64,000 nucleotides of DNA from Antedon mediterranea (lineage: Eukaryota; Echinodermata; Crinoidea; Comatulida; Antedonidae), in NCBI RefSeq assembly GCF_964355755.1, contig NC_092671.1, positions 36,225,304-36,289,303 of the forward strand, given 5' to 3'. Below are positions 36,322 to 46,844 of this stretch, in pieces. The notes beneath the pieces were generated by a model. The model searched no databases and was not told where the DNA came from. It saw only the letters and a program-made list of their open reading frames with translations. Position numbers and translations under genes: made by a program. How positions within the stretch are numbered: the stretch's first letter is position 1; every line of letters starts with the position of its first letter.

Positions 36322-36987
36322 CTAAAAGAGGGGTTGTAGTTCATCGCCAGCCGGCATTTCACAAACAAATCGCAGCTCACGATCACATGGCACCTCCCTC
36401 CACGTATGACCGAATTCGTTGGGAAATGTCCTTGCGCACGCTTCTACATTCGAGACAAAAAAGATAATTCAAAATATTAAATATCATGTATTATAAATAA
36501 ATAAAAATATTATAAATAAATAATAATTATATAATACATCACGGTACTGTTTTACAAGCAAGTTTCATTATAAAAGTATGAAATAAACATTATAAATATA
36601 TTTACCGCCTGGTTGGTTGTTTGCCCAATTTGTATAGCCGGGCCTATTTGACTGAGAATCAATTATATTCCCGGATTCCCACATCCAGAGATCTTGGTTT
36701 TGTGGGTCTTGCGTAAGGCCAAGCCATATTGGAAAAGTCGGTGGTTCCATCACATAGTCACTCAGTAGAAGATGCATGTAGTTGTCTTTCTGAAGACTTT
36801 CGATGCTTAGAAGTCTAGCAAGTTCGCCGTCGCACGAACCGTATCTTGAACAATACTCAGAAGCGGCTAACTTTGTTAAAGGCTTGTTGACATATTTGTA
36901 GCATTGTCCCCTGAATTGTACCCAAAAGGGAGGGCACCCAGCCGAAGCTGCCACGACAAGGCTGAACAATACAAGTATAGCTTTCAT
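36322..36987 (-). CDS. Secreted C-type lectin-domain protein 2 (two exons)
   Basis: Exon 1 is 36987-36606 and exon 2 is 36443-36322, joined by a phase-1 GT-AG intron; the protein is 167 residues. A signal peptide (MKAILVLFSLVVAASAG) is followed by CPPFWVQF and CYKYV, the CSRYGSCDGELARL segment shared with the other lectins here, IWLGL, WMWESG and YTNWANNQPGG. Exon 2 supplies EACARTF, TWREVPC and the closing LRFVCEMPAG. The sugar-site positions read QPG and WRE instead of QPD/EPN and WND, so normal calcium-dependent sugar binding is doubtful. The CxYGSCDGE insertion and the CY(K/R)Y motif recall echinoderm skeletal-matrix (spicule matrix) lectins; that link is inference from pattern memory. 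The gene stands alone between non-coding stretches, on the same strand as its three relatives. Confidence 0.85.
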
Positions 36988-37988
36988 GATGAGTTAGTAA
37001 AGACCCACCGACTAAAAATTTCGCTTCGTGATACAGCTTGTTATACCAAGACTGGCGATCAAGCCATCATAATGCCAAAAACTTAGTTTTCTTCATTCAA
37101 CTGTATGTGACGTCAGCGGAAGAGTGACCTCTGATTGTACCGTATCTCAGGCACTCGTTGACTCATACTTCAACTAAAGTTTTCAAGGATAGCGTACTGA
37201 GAAGTTTCAAACTTATTTTTCCGAATTATAATATTTTCACATAGTGTCTGTATTTGAAAGTTTATGAAGTCAAGGCCTTTGTATCTGTTCATGCCATTAG
37301 AGGCCCCATTTAACCTCACACTTTGTTAATACTTTAAAGTATCTGTTTTCCGTTGTTTCTAGCAAATAATATTTCCCAAAAGCAGTATAATCTACATTAT
37401 TATATTTTAAAAACACTATATTCAATGTCGTTACTGTTTGTAAATAATATGTCTTAAATTATATAACACACTATTGCCAAATGCTAGACAAACATATACT
37501 ACAGATTGAACGAAACAAAACACAATTTTGCACCACCCACTATGTAAAGTTGATGGATCTGTTGATATTTTTTTTTATTCACTTGCTTGTTTCCGTCACA
37601 AGGTTTTGTCTAATGTCAGTAATATCTAAATGTTGTCGTGTTATCTGTTGATTTTTGCTTGTATATATTATATTATATTTTATGACTTTCAACTCTGTTA
37701 ATGGTGACGTTTGGTCTAAAAAAATAATAATAATAAAATTTCATTTTTTTTAAAAATTATAAATCATATTGTGCTTATAAATATATTTCAATTTCAGTGC
37801 ATTTTAGGGCCTATAAGTATTAAATCTGCTAAGCATTTCAATATCAACCATTACTTTACAACGGAAATGTCTGTTTCTTTGTTTTAAATAATAATAAGTT
37901 TCATAGTTAACAATTTCTCATCATTACTTTTACCATCCTGAGTTACAACTCTGGACATTGGGATTGGAAGACAAGAGTGTTTGTAAAT

Positions 37989-38205
37989 TAAAGATGTATT
38001 GTACCCCAATACTGAATAGGCCATTTTGCAGTTTCAAAAAAGTTATTCACTTATGTAGAAAAGAAAATTTAAAAAGTTATTATTTCATTTGTAAAAAGAC
38101 AAAAGAAACTTAATTGTAACCAAAAATGATTGATGACAGACAATAGATATTTTTTGCTTTAGGCCTAAATTACATTTTTTTCAGATAAATCATTCATGGT
38201 GACCT
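37989..38205. mobile_element. MITE family A, left half
   Basis: TA plus AAGATGTATTGTACCCC, AATAGGCCATTTTGCAG and TTTTCAGATAAAT; the right end is missing. Confidence 0.8.
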
Positions 38206-38703
38206 CTCTGTGACCGACTTGTGAAATTAGTCTAAAAACACATTTTTCGCACACAAATTACGTCTTAACAAAACCAAACGGGATTTACAAGATAATATAA
38301 TAGAAAATAAAAATAAATAAAAACTTAAAACCAAATTATTAAATTATCTCAATATTTATTTTTTTTAATAATTTTGATATTGAAAATGTGTGTAATTGGT
38401 CGCTTTCTTGTAGATGCTTTAATTGTAAAACGTAATTATTTCTTTATTTATTTATTTCTGTGCTCTGTATGTTCTGGGTTGACCAACTAGCATAGGTGTT
38501 TAGCACCTGTTTGGTCTTTCCTTGCCCCATTTTGTAATTGTTTTGTCTTCTTTGTATTGTATATGGCAGAAAATTGAATAAATAAATAAATATATAATTC
38601 GGGGTTTGGTCATGTGGTTTAGGAGGAGATATGGTAACACATTTTGGGCTATAGTGCTATTATGATTATTATGAAAAACAACTGCCTATATATAAAACAC
38701 TTT

Positions 38704-38848
38704 AAAGCTCTGTCTACACTATCAAACTAATTTGAAAGTGTGATGTGCCTAAATATGGTAGTGATATGCTCAGATATGGTAGTGGTATATAAATGGGCAC
38801 ATCAAATTTTTGGTCACATAAAGTTTGATAGTGTGGACAGAGCTTAAA
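38704..38848. mobile_element. MITE family B, full copy
   Basis: TAAAGCTCTGTCTACACTAT at left, GATAGTGTGGACAGAGCTTA at right. Confidence 0.92.
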
Positions 38849-39230
38849 GAAAAAGAATATCATTGTTGTCATGTTTACTTCGTTTTGCTGTAGGTCTTAT
38901 AAAGTGAGATAAAATAAGCCTTTTTTAAACAGAGGGCAAGGTAGCTGAATACAATTTAAAACGGTAAATTCATGATTTTGTGAAAATTCGTGTTTACTAA
39001 AAGATTAGCTTGTTTTACAAACAAGGTGTTTGCTTGTACTAACCTTGTGAAATTTCTCAACTGTTGACCATAGGGCTACAATGTGTTTGATGTATAGATT
39101 AAGATTATATTTTAAATTATGCATGTTTGTCTAACACCTTGATGATAATCAATCTTCTCTCGAACATTAACCTATCCCAGCAAGGTGTTTTTGTTTTTTC
39201 GGCTACTCACTCCATTCTCCTATGTCATCA

Positions 39231-39442
39231 TAAGCGTGGTTCCCACTAGAACGCAACGCAGCGACGTATCGACGCAAAGTACTGTATTGCGTAATCACAA
39301 GTGGAAACCGACGACGCAATAGTGCTGCAAACATTGTAGGTTTGATTTCACGAAGGCGGGGGCAAACACAATGATTGGAATGGCATATTCTTACGTTGCG
39401 TAGATTGCGTTACGCTGCGTCGCTAGTGGAAACCACGCTTTA
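39231..39442. mobile_element. MITE family C, full copy
   Basis: TAAGCGTGGTTCCCACTAG at left and CTAGTGGAAACCACGCTTTA at right. The interior has GGCGGGGGCAAACACAATG. Confidence 0.9.
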
Positions 39443-40102
39443 ATGAACGACCGTGTGTAATCTCAGCAGGGTCTAGACTTAAAGCTCAGGTACAGGCATG
39501 AATTTTAAATGTAATATCTGGTTAATTGTACATAAATAAAAAATTTGTAACACAAATCAAGACGAAAAAACATGAATTTCCCTTAATATGGTCAAATACA
39601 AAATTTGGCAAAATACTGCCATAAAAATCAGGAAGACTTTTTTTCAGTAGTTAAGTAGTTTAACCTAATGTAATAACATGTCTGGTCACTCCCTAGAAGG
39701 TGAAAAAAGATGGTGGATATACGGTGGATAATTGTTGCTATAGCATGAAAATAAAAATCTAAAGTAGAATAAAAATACCAGAAATGTAAAATTCAAGTTA
39801 TATTACCTATATTTATTCATATGATAACATTTTTTACCACACCGTTTAGTTTTCATAGCTTTTTAAAATGTCTCTCTATTTACAGAATTTGTGTACAAAA
39901 GAATAGAGATTTTACTGTGTAATTTGAACTATCCCCCCACTGATAAGAAAGTGCTTATTTTCAACAAGCTCGTGTAAACACAAATAAAATCCCAAAAATT
40001 ATGAAATATAGGGGAAATTATAGATCGATAATTATTGGAATGTATGATCAATAGAAATTTGTTGCCCGCACCTGGCCTTTAAGTTAGCTTCTGCTGTTAC
40101 AT

Positions 40103-40587
40103 AGATCCTTGCGTTACGTTCTAGTGGGAACCAAGCTTTACATTGCGTCGCTAGTGGATACCAAGCTTAATGCGTGGTTCCCACTAGCGACGCAACGTAA
40201 CGCAATCTACGCAACGTAAGAAAATGCCCTTCCGATAATTGTGTTTGCCCCCGCCTGCGTGAAATCAAACATGCGATTTTTGCAGAACTATTGCGTCGTC
40301 GGTTCCCACTTGTGATTACGCAATACAGCACCTTGCGTCGATACGTCGCTGCGTTACGTTGCGTTGCGTTCTAGTGGGAACCACGCTTAAAACTTGGTTC
40401 CCACTAGAACGTAACGCAAGGACGTAAACGCAACGCAAGCGTTTTAACCAATGACAAGCGAAGTTATAGACAGTTAGCAATCGCAAGCGAATAAGCCATC
40501 GCTTGTGATTGGTCAATTTACTTGCGTTGCGTTACGTCCTTGTGTTGCGTCGCTAGTGGGAACCCCGCTTTAGGGGAACCACGCTTT
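40103..40587. mobile_element. MITE family C cluster (fragments and two near-complete copies)
   Basis: Two right-end fragments (to 40170) are followed by a copy at 40171-40390 and one at 40391-40587. Ends are CGTGGTTCCCACTAG and CTAGTGGGAACC(A/C)CGCTT, abutting one another. Confidence 0.85.
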
Positions 40588-40751
40588 ATTTATCTATAAT
40601 TGTATAGACGTTTGGTGGATCCAGGTACGTTATAGTTTATAATATATTAACAAGGCCATATACATGGCTGCAGTCGCGTGCTCAAGTTAGTGTTTACTGA
40701 CCAACCGACCGACCGACATAGTGAACTGTAATGACAATATATGAGTTGGGT

Positions 40752-40985
40752 GTTAAGCGTGGTTCCCACTAGCGACGCAACACAAGGACGTAACACAACG
40801 CAAGTGAATTGACTAATCACAAGTGATGGCTTATTCGCTTGTGATTGCTAACTGTCTATAACTTCGCTTGTCATTGGTTAAAACGCTTGCGTTGCGTGTA
40901 CGTCCTTGCGTTACGTTCTAGTGGGAACCAAGCTTTACGTTGCCTTACGTCCTTGCGTTACGTTCTAGTGGGAACCAAGCTTTAG
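40752..40985. mobile_element. MITE family C copy with duplicated right end
   Basis: TTAAGCGTGGTTCCCACTAG at left; the terminus CTAGTGGGAACCAAGCTTTA occurs twice at right, 50 bp apart. Confidence 0.88.
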
Positions 40986-41157
40986 ATTACGATATGTTTA
41001 CAAGTGTCTTTCAGTCAAGATTTTTTCCAAAAGAGGATAGATTCAATTTATTTCATGTTCATACTGTCTTCATTTGAATGATCCGAATATAGCACATCAT
41101 TTCATCAACAAGTAACAAAACATTTGATTATAATTATTTCCATTTAAATGTATGATT

Positions 41158-41158
41158 T

Positions 41159-41189
<31 letters not shown>

Positions 41190-41190
41190 T
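41158..41190. repeat. AAT microsatellite
   Basis: About ten AAT triplets. Confidence 0.9.
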
Positions 41191-41424
41191 ATATTTATAC
41201 AGGATAAAACAATCAGATAACAGTGTATCTGTTTTACATTGTGGTCCTGTCTTAATCAAAATATACAAAAGAGAAACTTAATTAAATATAATACAGTCAT
41301 GTTTATGAAAAGAAATGAGATTTGTATCTAGCCTTAAAGGACGTAATTGTTGGTGCCGATTTAATATTAATTGGTAAACTGTTCCATATTTTTGCGCCTG
41401 CAACTTTAAAGGACGAATTCATTT

Positions 41425-41482
41425 TACTAAGGGTGTGTAACTAAGGGTGTGTAACTAAGGGTGTGTAACTAAGGGTGTGTTT
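41425..41482. repeat. 14 bp tandem repeat, four units
   Basis: CTAAGGGTGTGTAA repeated. Confidence 0.9.
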
Positions 41483-41864
41483 ACTAATAGTATTACCAGA
41501 GTACCATTGTCTCAATCTATGTTTATTAATATAATGTTCATTATGGTAATGTAATCGTTGTATGTTGTACTACACTTTGCTATACGTACTTATTATTTGT
41601 AATTTCGTAATGATCAATCTTGTACTTGAAATTTGTGACGTCATAGTCTTGAACGCGTCTAACTGCAAATGACCGGAGAACCGTTTTCGTCTTTAACTCT
41701 TAAACAATCATCATCATCATCACATTATTAATATCAAAAACAAAAAAATTAAATGAAATAAACAACCATTGTATTTTCGAATTTTCTTTTTATTCAAAAA
41801 TTCTATTCTATAACATTTAACGATTACAAAACATTAGCACCGTTGAAAACCTGAGCCTATAATT

Positions 41865-41960
41865 TCGCGTTACTTTGTTGACGCATTGTTGCGTTACTGT
41901 GTTGACGCATTGTTGCGTTACTGTGTTGACGCATTGTTGCGTTACTGTATTGACGTATTG
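41865..41960. repeat. 24 bp tandem repeat downstream of lectin 3
   Basis: About four GTTGACGCATTGTTGCGTTA units. The matching array downstream of lectin 4 (44270-44335) has fewer units. Confidence 0.9.
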
Positions 41961-42177
41961 ACTCGAAAGGGGAACGAATGAGTTTTTTGTCTCATTTTCT
42001 TTTCCTCTCCTTCTTTTTGTTACTATCCTTTTCTGGAGAAGTGCATCAAGTGCGCCAGTAAATAATCAGTACAAATTGTTGTGACCAATGGGTTTATTAG
42101 TTACTAATCTAAAAATTAATTTACAATCGTGAGGATTTTCTGTTGTTCTTTCGTCCAGTGACGGCGTTGCCGGGTGT

Positions 42178-43340
42178 CTACTGTATGGCAACTGGACGTC
42201 GGCGTGGTCCTACTGGTCGTCGATCTCCACTTGGCATTTCACACAAAATACCGGCGCGTATGTTGCAAGCGGTTGGCTTCCAGATTAAACCTACTGTATT
42301 TTGTAGCGCGGTATAAACACATTGTCCTAAAGAACGAAAACAATTTGTGTTATATAACATAGGTTATAATAAATAGGTTTTTAAAATCGCCGTTGCTAAA
42401 GATACGGTACCGTATCCATGCTTTTAAAAACTAAAGATACGGTAATTATAGAGGGCGCTTCCGTTTGCTAAAAGTACGGTAAAATTGCATTCCTAAAACT
42501 CGTACCTAAATATAAAACTCCTTCCTAAATATTAAACTCCTTCCTAAATATTAAAAACCTAACCCTCTAAATAATCTCTCTTAAATTAAAAACTAAAAAA
42601 AAAAAAAAAAAAAAAGACGTCAAGAAGAGTATCGAACCCCCAAACCCCTTAAGCCAAAGCCTCATCACATGCCCACTAGGCTACACAGCTGGCTTGCAAA
42701 AACCAATGCAATAACCTATTTGATTAACATCCACATTACATAGCGCCCTCTATAATTACCGTACCTTTAGTTTTTAAAAGTATGGATACGGTACCGTATC
42801 TTTAGACATAACGTTTTAAAATACTTTGACTTTTATTTACATTCACTACTAATGTCTTTGAATTTATATTCATCACTTACCGGTACCAATTGAGGGCAGG
42901 ACTGTTGAAGATACTCCAAAATTAGTATATGGTGGTACGGGTGGTACGGGTGTTACTCCTGCTCCGGGCTGTTGTCCGGCGTTTCCGATCTTTGTTCCGT
43001 CACCCCACATCCACCAAGCATTGTTTGCGCCAGTGGTGGGGTCCCTGACCTGTTGAAGTCTCAGGTTAAGCCAGAATGATGGTGGTTGCCGTTGTTGTTC
43101 TGATACAAACATGTTCATGTATTTTTGAAGGAGAATCGTTTCTCGGTGAGATTCGATCTGAACGACTTGAGCCATCTCGCCATCACAGTTACCATAGTCC
43201 ATACAAAAATTGATAGCTTGATCAATGGTGGCTGGTGTCCTAAAATATCTATAACATGATCTTCCTCCTGATGTCCATAGTGGTGGGCAGGTTGCCGCCG
43301 CAACAGCGATCAGAGCGAAAAGCGTTACAAACGACTTCAT
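42178..43340 (-). CDS. Secreted C-type lectin-domain protein 3 (two exons; tandem duplicate)
   Basis: Exon 1 is 43340-42881 and exon 2 is 42326-42178, phase-1 GT-AG intron, 203 residues. Signal peptide MKSFVTLFALIAVAAA, then CPPLWTSGGRSCYRYF, a CMDYGNCDGEMAQVVQIES segment, FWLNLRLQQV, WWMWGDG, and a Gly/Pro-rich stretch (PVPPVPPY) inserted where the sugar loop would be. Exon 2 carries GQCVYTAL, TACNIRAGILCEMPSG and a basic Arg/Pro tail. No QPD/EPN or WND motif is seen, so a structural or protein-binding role is more likely than classical sugar binding. It is a close tandem copy of the gene at 44499-45372, with near-identical signal peptide, promoter and 3' flank. Its intron holds a 426 bp MITE absent from the paralog. 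A minus-strand AATAAA is at 42093-42098. Confidence 0.88.
42388..42813. mobile_element. MITE type E, 426 bp, in the lectin 3 intron
   Basis: Inverted repeats of about 72 bp (shared blocks CTAAAGATACGGTACCGTAT, CTTTTAAAAACTAAAG, GGTAATTATAGAGGGCGCT) flanked by a 9 bp direct repeat TTTTAAAAT (42379-42387, 42814-42822). The lectin 4 intron has the empty site. Confidence 0.9.
42615..42705 (-). repeat. tRNA-like segment inside MITE E
   Basis: Minus strand: A-box-like TGTAGCCTAGTGGGC, B box GGGGGTTCGATAC, then a long T run like a Pol III stop. No full cloverleaf. Confidence 0.5.
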
Positions 43341-43410
43341 GATGGAAATTGAAAGGAGTTGTCAAAACTTTAGTGCTAACAACCAACCGAATGAACCAAC
43401 TTTTTCGTTC

Positions 43411-43420
43411 GTTCTTAAAT
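43411..43420 (-). promoter_or_regulatory. TATA-like box upstream of lectin 3
   Basis: On the minus strand the sequence is ATTTAAGAAC, about 70 bp before the ATG at 43340. The same ten bases occur at 45460-45469 before lectin 4, and both are followed by a conserved TTAGCACTAAAGT segment. Core-promoter function is inferred from position and conservation. Confidence 0.45.
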
Positions 43421-44475
43421 GATGAACAAGTACAGTCGGAAAGCCGAGTTGGTGACGCATCACTGATTTCATTCATTGTGAGGGCGCGCTTTTATTAGTA
43501 CAATTTAAAAATGGTATAATTTTGCATATTGTGTAATCACTAAACGTATTTCAATAGTTAAACTACAAGTTTAAATAATGTTTTTTTTTTTAGCTTAATG
43601 TTTTTTGTCTTTTGTTCTCTACCTTTTGTTTTCCATTCTTTCTCTTTATAGTCGAGCGCATAGAGACATCGTTTATTTGCGCTATATATATATATATATC
43701 TACCTATTATATATTATTATTATTAAATTATGTCACCCGGCACACATTAGATATAAAGGAAACGATCTCACCATATACGGTCATATCCTCGTCTACTAAT
43801 GTTTATTAAACAGCTATAAAAAAGACGTATTTATGGAAAATTCCCGCGCGAAACATTGACGCTTTTGTGGAGAGGTCGTTTAAAATGAATGACGTCATGA
43901 AGAGTCCGCAATAACGGTCAAAATCCGCAACGCGGCTCTGCGACTGTCTCAATCTATGCTTATTAATGCAATGTTCATTATGGTAATGTAATTATTGAGA
44001 ACCATGTATGTTGTACTACACTCTGCCACACATACTTATTATTTGTAACCCGTGATTTCGTAATGATCAATCTTGTACTTGAAATATGTGACGTCATAAT
44101 CATCATCATCATCATCATCATCATCACATTATCATTATCAAAAACAAGAAAATAAAGTGAAAAACAACCATTGTACTTTCGAATTTTTTATTCAAAAATT
44201 CTATAATTGATTTAGAAAACATTTAACAACGATTACAAAACATTAGCACCGTTGAAAACCCGAGCCTAGTGTTGACGCATTCTTGCGTTACTGTGTTGAC
44301 GCATTCTTGCGTTACTGTGTTGACGTACTGACTCGAAAGGGGAACGAATGAGTTTTTTGTCTCATTTGATTTTTCTCTCCTTTTTTTTGTTACTATCCTT
44401 TTCTGGAGAAGTGCATCAATTTGGAATTTTTTCTTACTTCATTTCGAAGTGCAAGTTGGTGTTGTGTCCAAGGGG

Positions 44476-44481
44476 TTTATT
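44476..44481 (-). other. Polyadenylation signal of lectin 4
   Basis: AATAAA on the minus strand, 18 bp past the stop codon. The equivalent signal for lectin 3 is at 42093-42098, in a matching GGTTTATTAG context on the plus strand. Confidence 0.55.
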
Positions 44482-44498
44482 AGTTATTATTCTAGAAA

Positions 44499-45372
44499 TT
44501 AAACAACTCCAGGACGTCGTGGTGGTGGTCCTACTGGTCCTACTGGTCGAGCTCCACTTGGCATTTCACAGATAAACGCCTGGATGTTTTGCTTGGCGGC
44601 ACAGGTGGTTGGGCTCCAGATATAATTGCCTAATTGGTTGTTTTGTGTGTGTATAACACATGATCCTAAAAAACAAAAACATATTGTTACATTACACAGG
44701 TTGTAATATATTGGTTTTTAAAATACTTTAATGGTCTTTGACATTTATTTACATTCATCACTATGTCTTTGAATTAACATTCATCACTTACCACCACCAC
44801 CTGAGGGCAGGATTTGTGTTCTGAAATTACTATATGGTGGTACTGTATTCCTGTTCCGGACTGTTGTCCGGCGTTTTTTTTAATACTTTAATGTCTTTTA
44901 ATTTTATTCATTACTTACCGGGATTCGCTTGGGGTAGGCGTGGTGTTGCAAAATTACTATATGGCGTTACTAGTGGTGCGGGTGTTATTCCGAATCCGGG
45001 AAGTTGTCCTTGCTGTCCGAGCTGTTTTCCGTCACCCCATACCCACCAATTAGCGCTTGAGCCAGTGTTGGGGTTCATGACCGGTTGAAGTCTCAGGTTA
45101 ATCCAGAATGATGGCAATTGCCGTTGTCCTTCTGCTGCAAACATGCTTAGGTATTTTTGAAGGAAAATCGATTCTTGGAGAGATTCGATCTGAACGATTC
45201 GAGCCATATCGCCATTACAGTTACCATGATCCATACAAACACCGGAAGCGTCATCAAAGGAGGCTACTCCCCTAAAATATCTATAACATGATCTTCCTCC
45301 TGATGTCCATAGTGGTGGGCAGTTTGCCGCCGCAACAGCGATCAGAGCGAAAAGCGTTACAAACGACTTCAT
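44499..45372 (-). CDS. Secreted C-type lectin-domain protein 4 (two exons; tandem duplicate)
   Basis: Exon 1 is 45372-44919 and exon 2 is 44665-44499, phase-1 GT-AG intron, 206 residues. It starts with the same signal peptide as the neighbour at 42178-43340 and keeps CPPLWTSGGRSCYRYF, then CMDHGNCNGDMARIVQIES, FWINLRLQPV, WWVWGDG and a Gly/Pro-rich loop. Exon 2 gives GSCVIHTQ, TTCAAKQNIQAFICEMPSG and a tail of Gly-Pro-Val and Pro-Arg repeats. As in its twin, QPD/EPN and WND are missing. The tail differs from the twin in length and repeat count, which suggests that C-terminus changes quickly. The intron contains a broken copy of an exon-1 3' end (44790-44873). A minus-strand AATAAA at 44476-44481 lies 18 bp after the stop. 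Confidence 0.88.
44790..44873 (-). pseudogene. Relic of a lectin exon-1 3' end inside the lectin 4 intron
   Basis: This stretch reads like the end of exon 1 of lectin 3 (the part coding the Gly/Pro loop, ending at a GTAAGTGATGA donor) but is shortened and has no usable acceptor. It lies downstream of the functional exon 1 of lectin 4. It shows that the locus has undergone internal duplication beyond the simple two-gene copy. Confidence 0.65.
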
Positions 45373-45459
45373 GATGGAAATTGAAACGAGTTGTCAAACA
45401 GAAGACTTTAGTGCTAACAAACAACCAACCAACTGAATCAACTTTTTAGTCCGCAAATG

Positions 45460-45469
45460 TTCTTAAATG
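45460..45469 (-). promoter_or_regulatory. TATA-like box upstream of lectin 4
   Basis: ATTTAAGAAC on the minus strand about 88 bp before the ATG at 45372; identical to the element before lectin 3 and in the same context. Confidence 0.45.
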
Positions 45470-45479
45470 AAGTAAGTAG

Positions 45480-46485
45480 GTGGAGCTACGGCAAAACGTG
45501 TTACTTCCCATGTCACTGCGAATACACAAGCGCGCGAAGTACGCAGAGGCCTTGATCCAATAAGAACAAGCGATTTAAAGTGATTCATTCTAGGTAAGTG
45601 ACGTGTAAACAGTTTCTGCGGATGTTTAAAGTATCGATCATAGGAAATAGCTAATCATATCTTTTTAGAAAGTGAATAATAAGACCAAAGCTTGAGTTTT
45701 TCAATAATTTCAACAAAGATGGAGTATTATTACTATACATTTGGGACACCCCTATTCAAGGGGACACTAAGGTCGAAGGTGTCCCTATAATAATATGTTT
45801 TACTGTATTGTTTTATATCTATTAAATTGGTTTCTATATGAAACATGAACAACAGGTTGGAGTATGATTATAATTGGTAGTATACTATCGTTTTATTTAT
45901 TTGTTGACATAATATAATTGTTTATGTTTTTCTTCCCGGCGCACACGTGTACAAAATGCAAAATAACTAAAAAATATAACAACATTATGGTAAATGGGAA
46001 GACATACGTTATCAGGGAAAGAATTAGAATGTCAATATGGATAGTCTTGTGTGACTTTCTGTCATTGTTATCCTTTAAACTTTTTCGGAATTTTTTTCGT
46101 TTTTAATTATTAAATTAATGTCTACTTAAATAATCATTTACTAAGAGTAGTATCAGTTTAACATATTCTATGTATAAATATACATAACAATTAATGATAA
46201 AGGGGAAAATATCTACATATCCAGGAAAGAAATGTTTTCTCAATGTTGTAGAGAAAAAAAAATAGACCGCAAAAAACAGGTACCAAAAAATCTTAACTTA
46301 TATGAAGAATAATCAGTCAAATGTCTTTCTATAGGTGGCGGTAGTCATTAATAGTTTTCCGAGTTCAATATCAGAACTTTTGTTGTTTTAACAATTTAAC
46401 GATTTAACAAGCACGAATGTGCAATACTCGGGGTACAGCGAAAGAAGCTGTATACAGACGTATACAGTTAGAAAGTAAAGAAAAT
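45480..46485. other. Intergenic DNA upstream of lectin 4
   Basis: Contains a MITE D fragment at 45745-45800 (ACACCCCTATTCAAGGGGAC, AAGGTGTCCCTATAAT); otherwise nothing recognised. Confidence 0.5.
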
Positions 46486-46557
46486 AGGTTTCGCCAGGGC
46501 TCGAACCGGGACCTTCTGCGTGTTAAGCAGACTTGACAACCACTACACTACGAAACC
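46486..46557 (-). tRNA. tRNA-Val(AAC), possibly degenerate
   Basis: The minus strand reads as a cloverleaf: acceptor arms GGTTTCG and CGAAACC pair perfectly; A box GTGTAGTGG; anticodon loop TTAACAC (AAC, valine) in a TCTGC/GCAGA stem; B box GGTTCGAGCCC. A run of T's (TATTTTC) follows as a Pol III stop. The T stem has one mismatch and the D stem is weak, and the whole is one base shorter than usual, so it may be a pseudogene. Confidence 0.65.
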
Positions 46558-46769
46558 TCTTACATTAAAAATGTGGGTTACAGAAAGTTTTTTAATCCAT
46601 TTAAATTACAAATAAATGGTAATAAGCACAAAGCAAAATAAACATGTGTAAAAGTGATAATTACCGATTACACAAAATAAGTATTTTAAAAAATAATAAA
46701 AATAAGATATACTCTGTATAATTATCATATTGCGTATACAGTACTTTTCACCATAAATTAAAAAAAAAA

Positions 46770-46841
46770 GGTTTCGTCCGGGCTCGAACCAGGTACCTTC
46801 TGCGTGTTAAGCAAACGTGATAACCACTACGCCAAGAATCC
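46770..46841 (-). tRNA. tRNA-Val(AAC)-like, probably a pseudogene
   Basis: Minus-strand sequence with TAGTGGTTATCACG D arm, TTAACAC anticodon loop (AAC, valine), B box GGTTCGAGCCC and a long T run directly downstream. The acceptor stem (GGATTCT with CGAAACC) has two mismatches. It lies about 210 bp upstream (minus-strand sense) of the similar tRNA at 46486-46557, so the pair probably arose by local duplication. Confidence 0.5.
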
Positions 46842-46844
46842 GCA

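Noticed and set aside
45918-46106. Small plus-strand open frame starting MFMFFFPAHTC
   Set aside because: Low-complexity hydrophobic start, no homology recognised, no splice partners.
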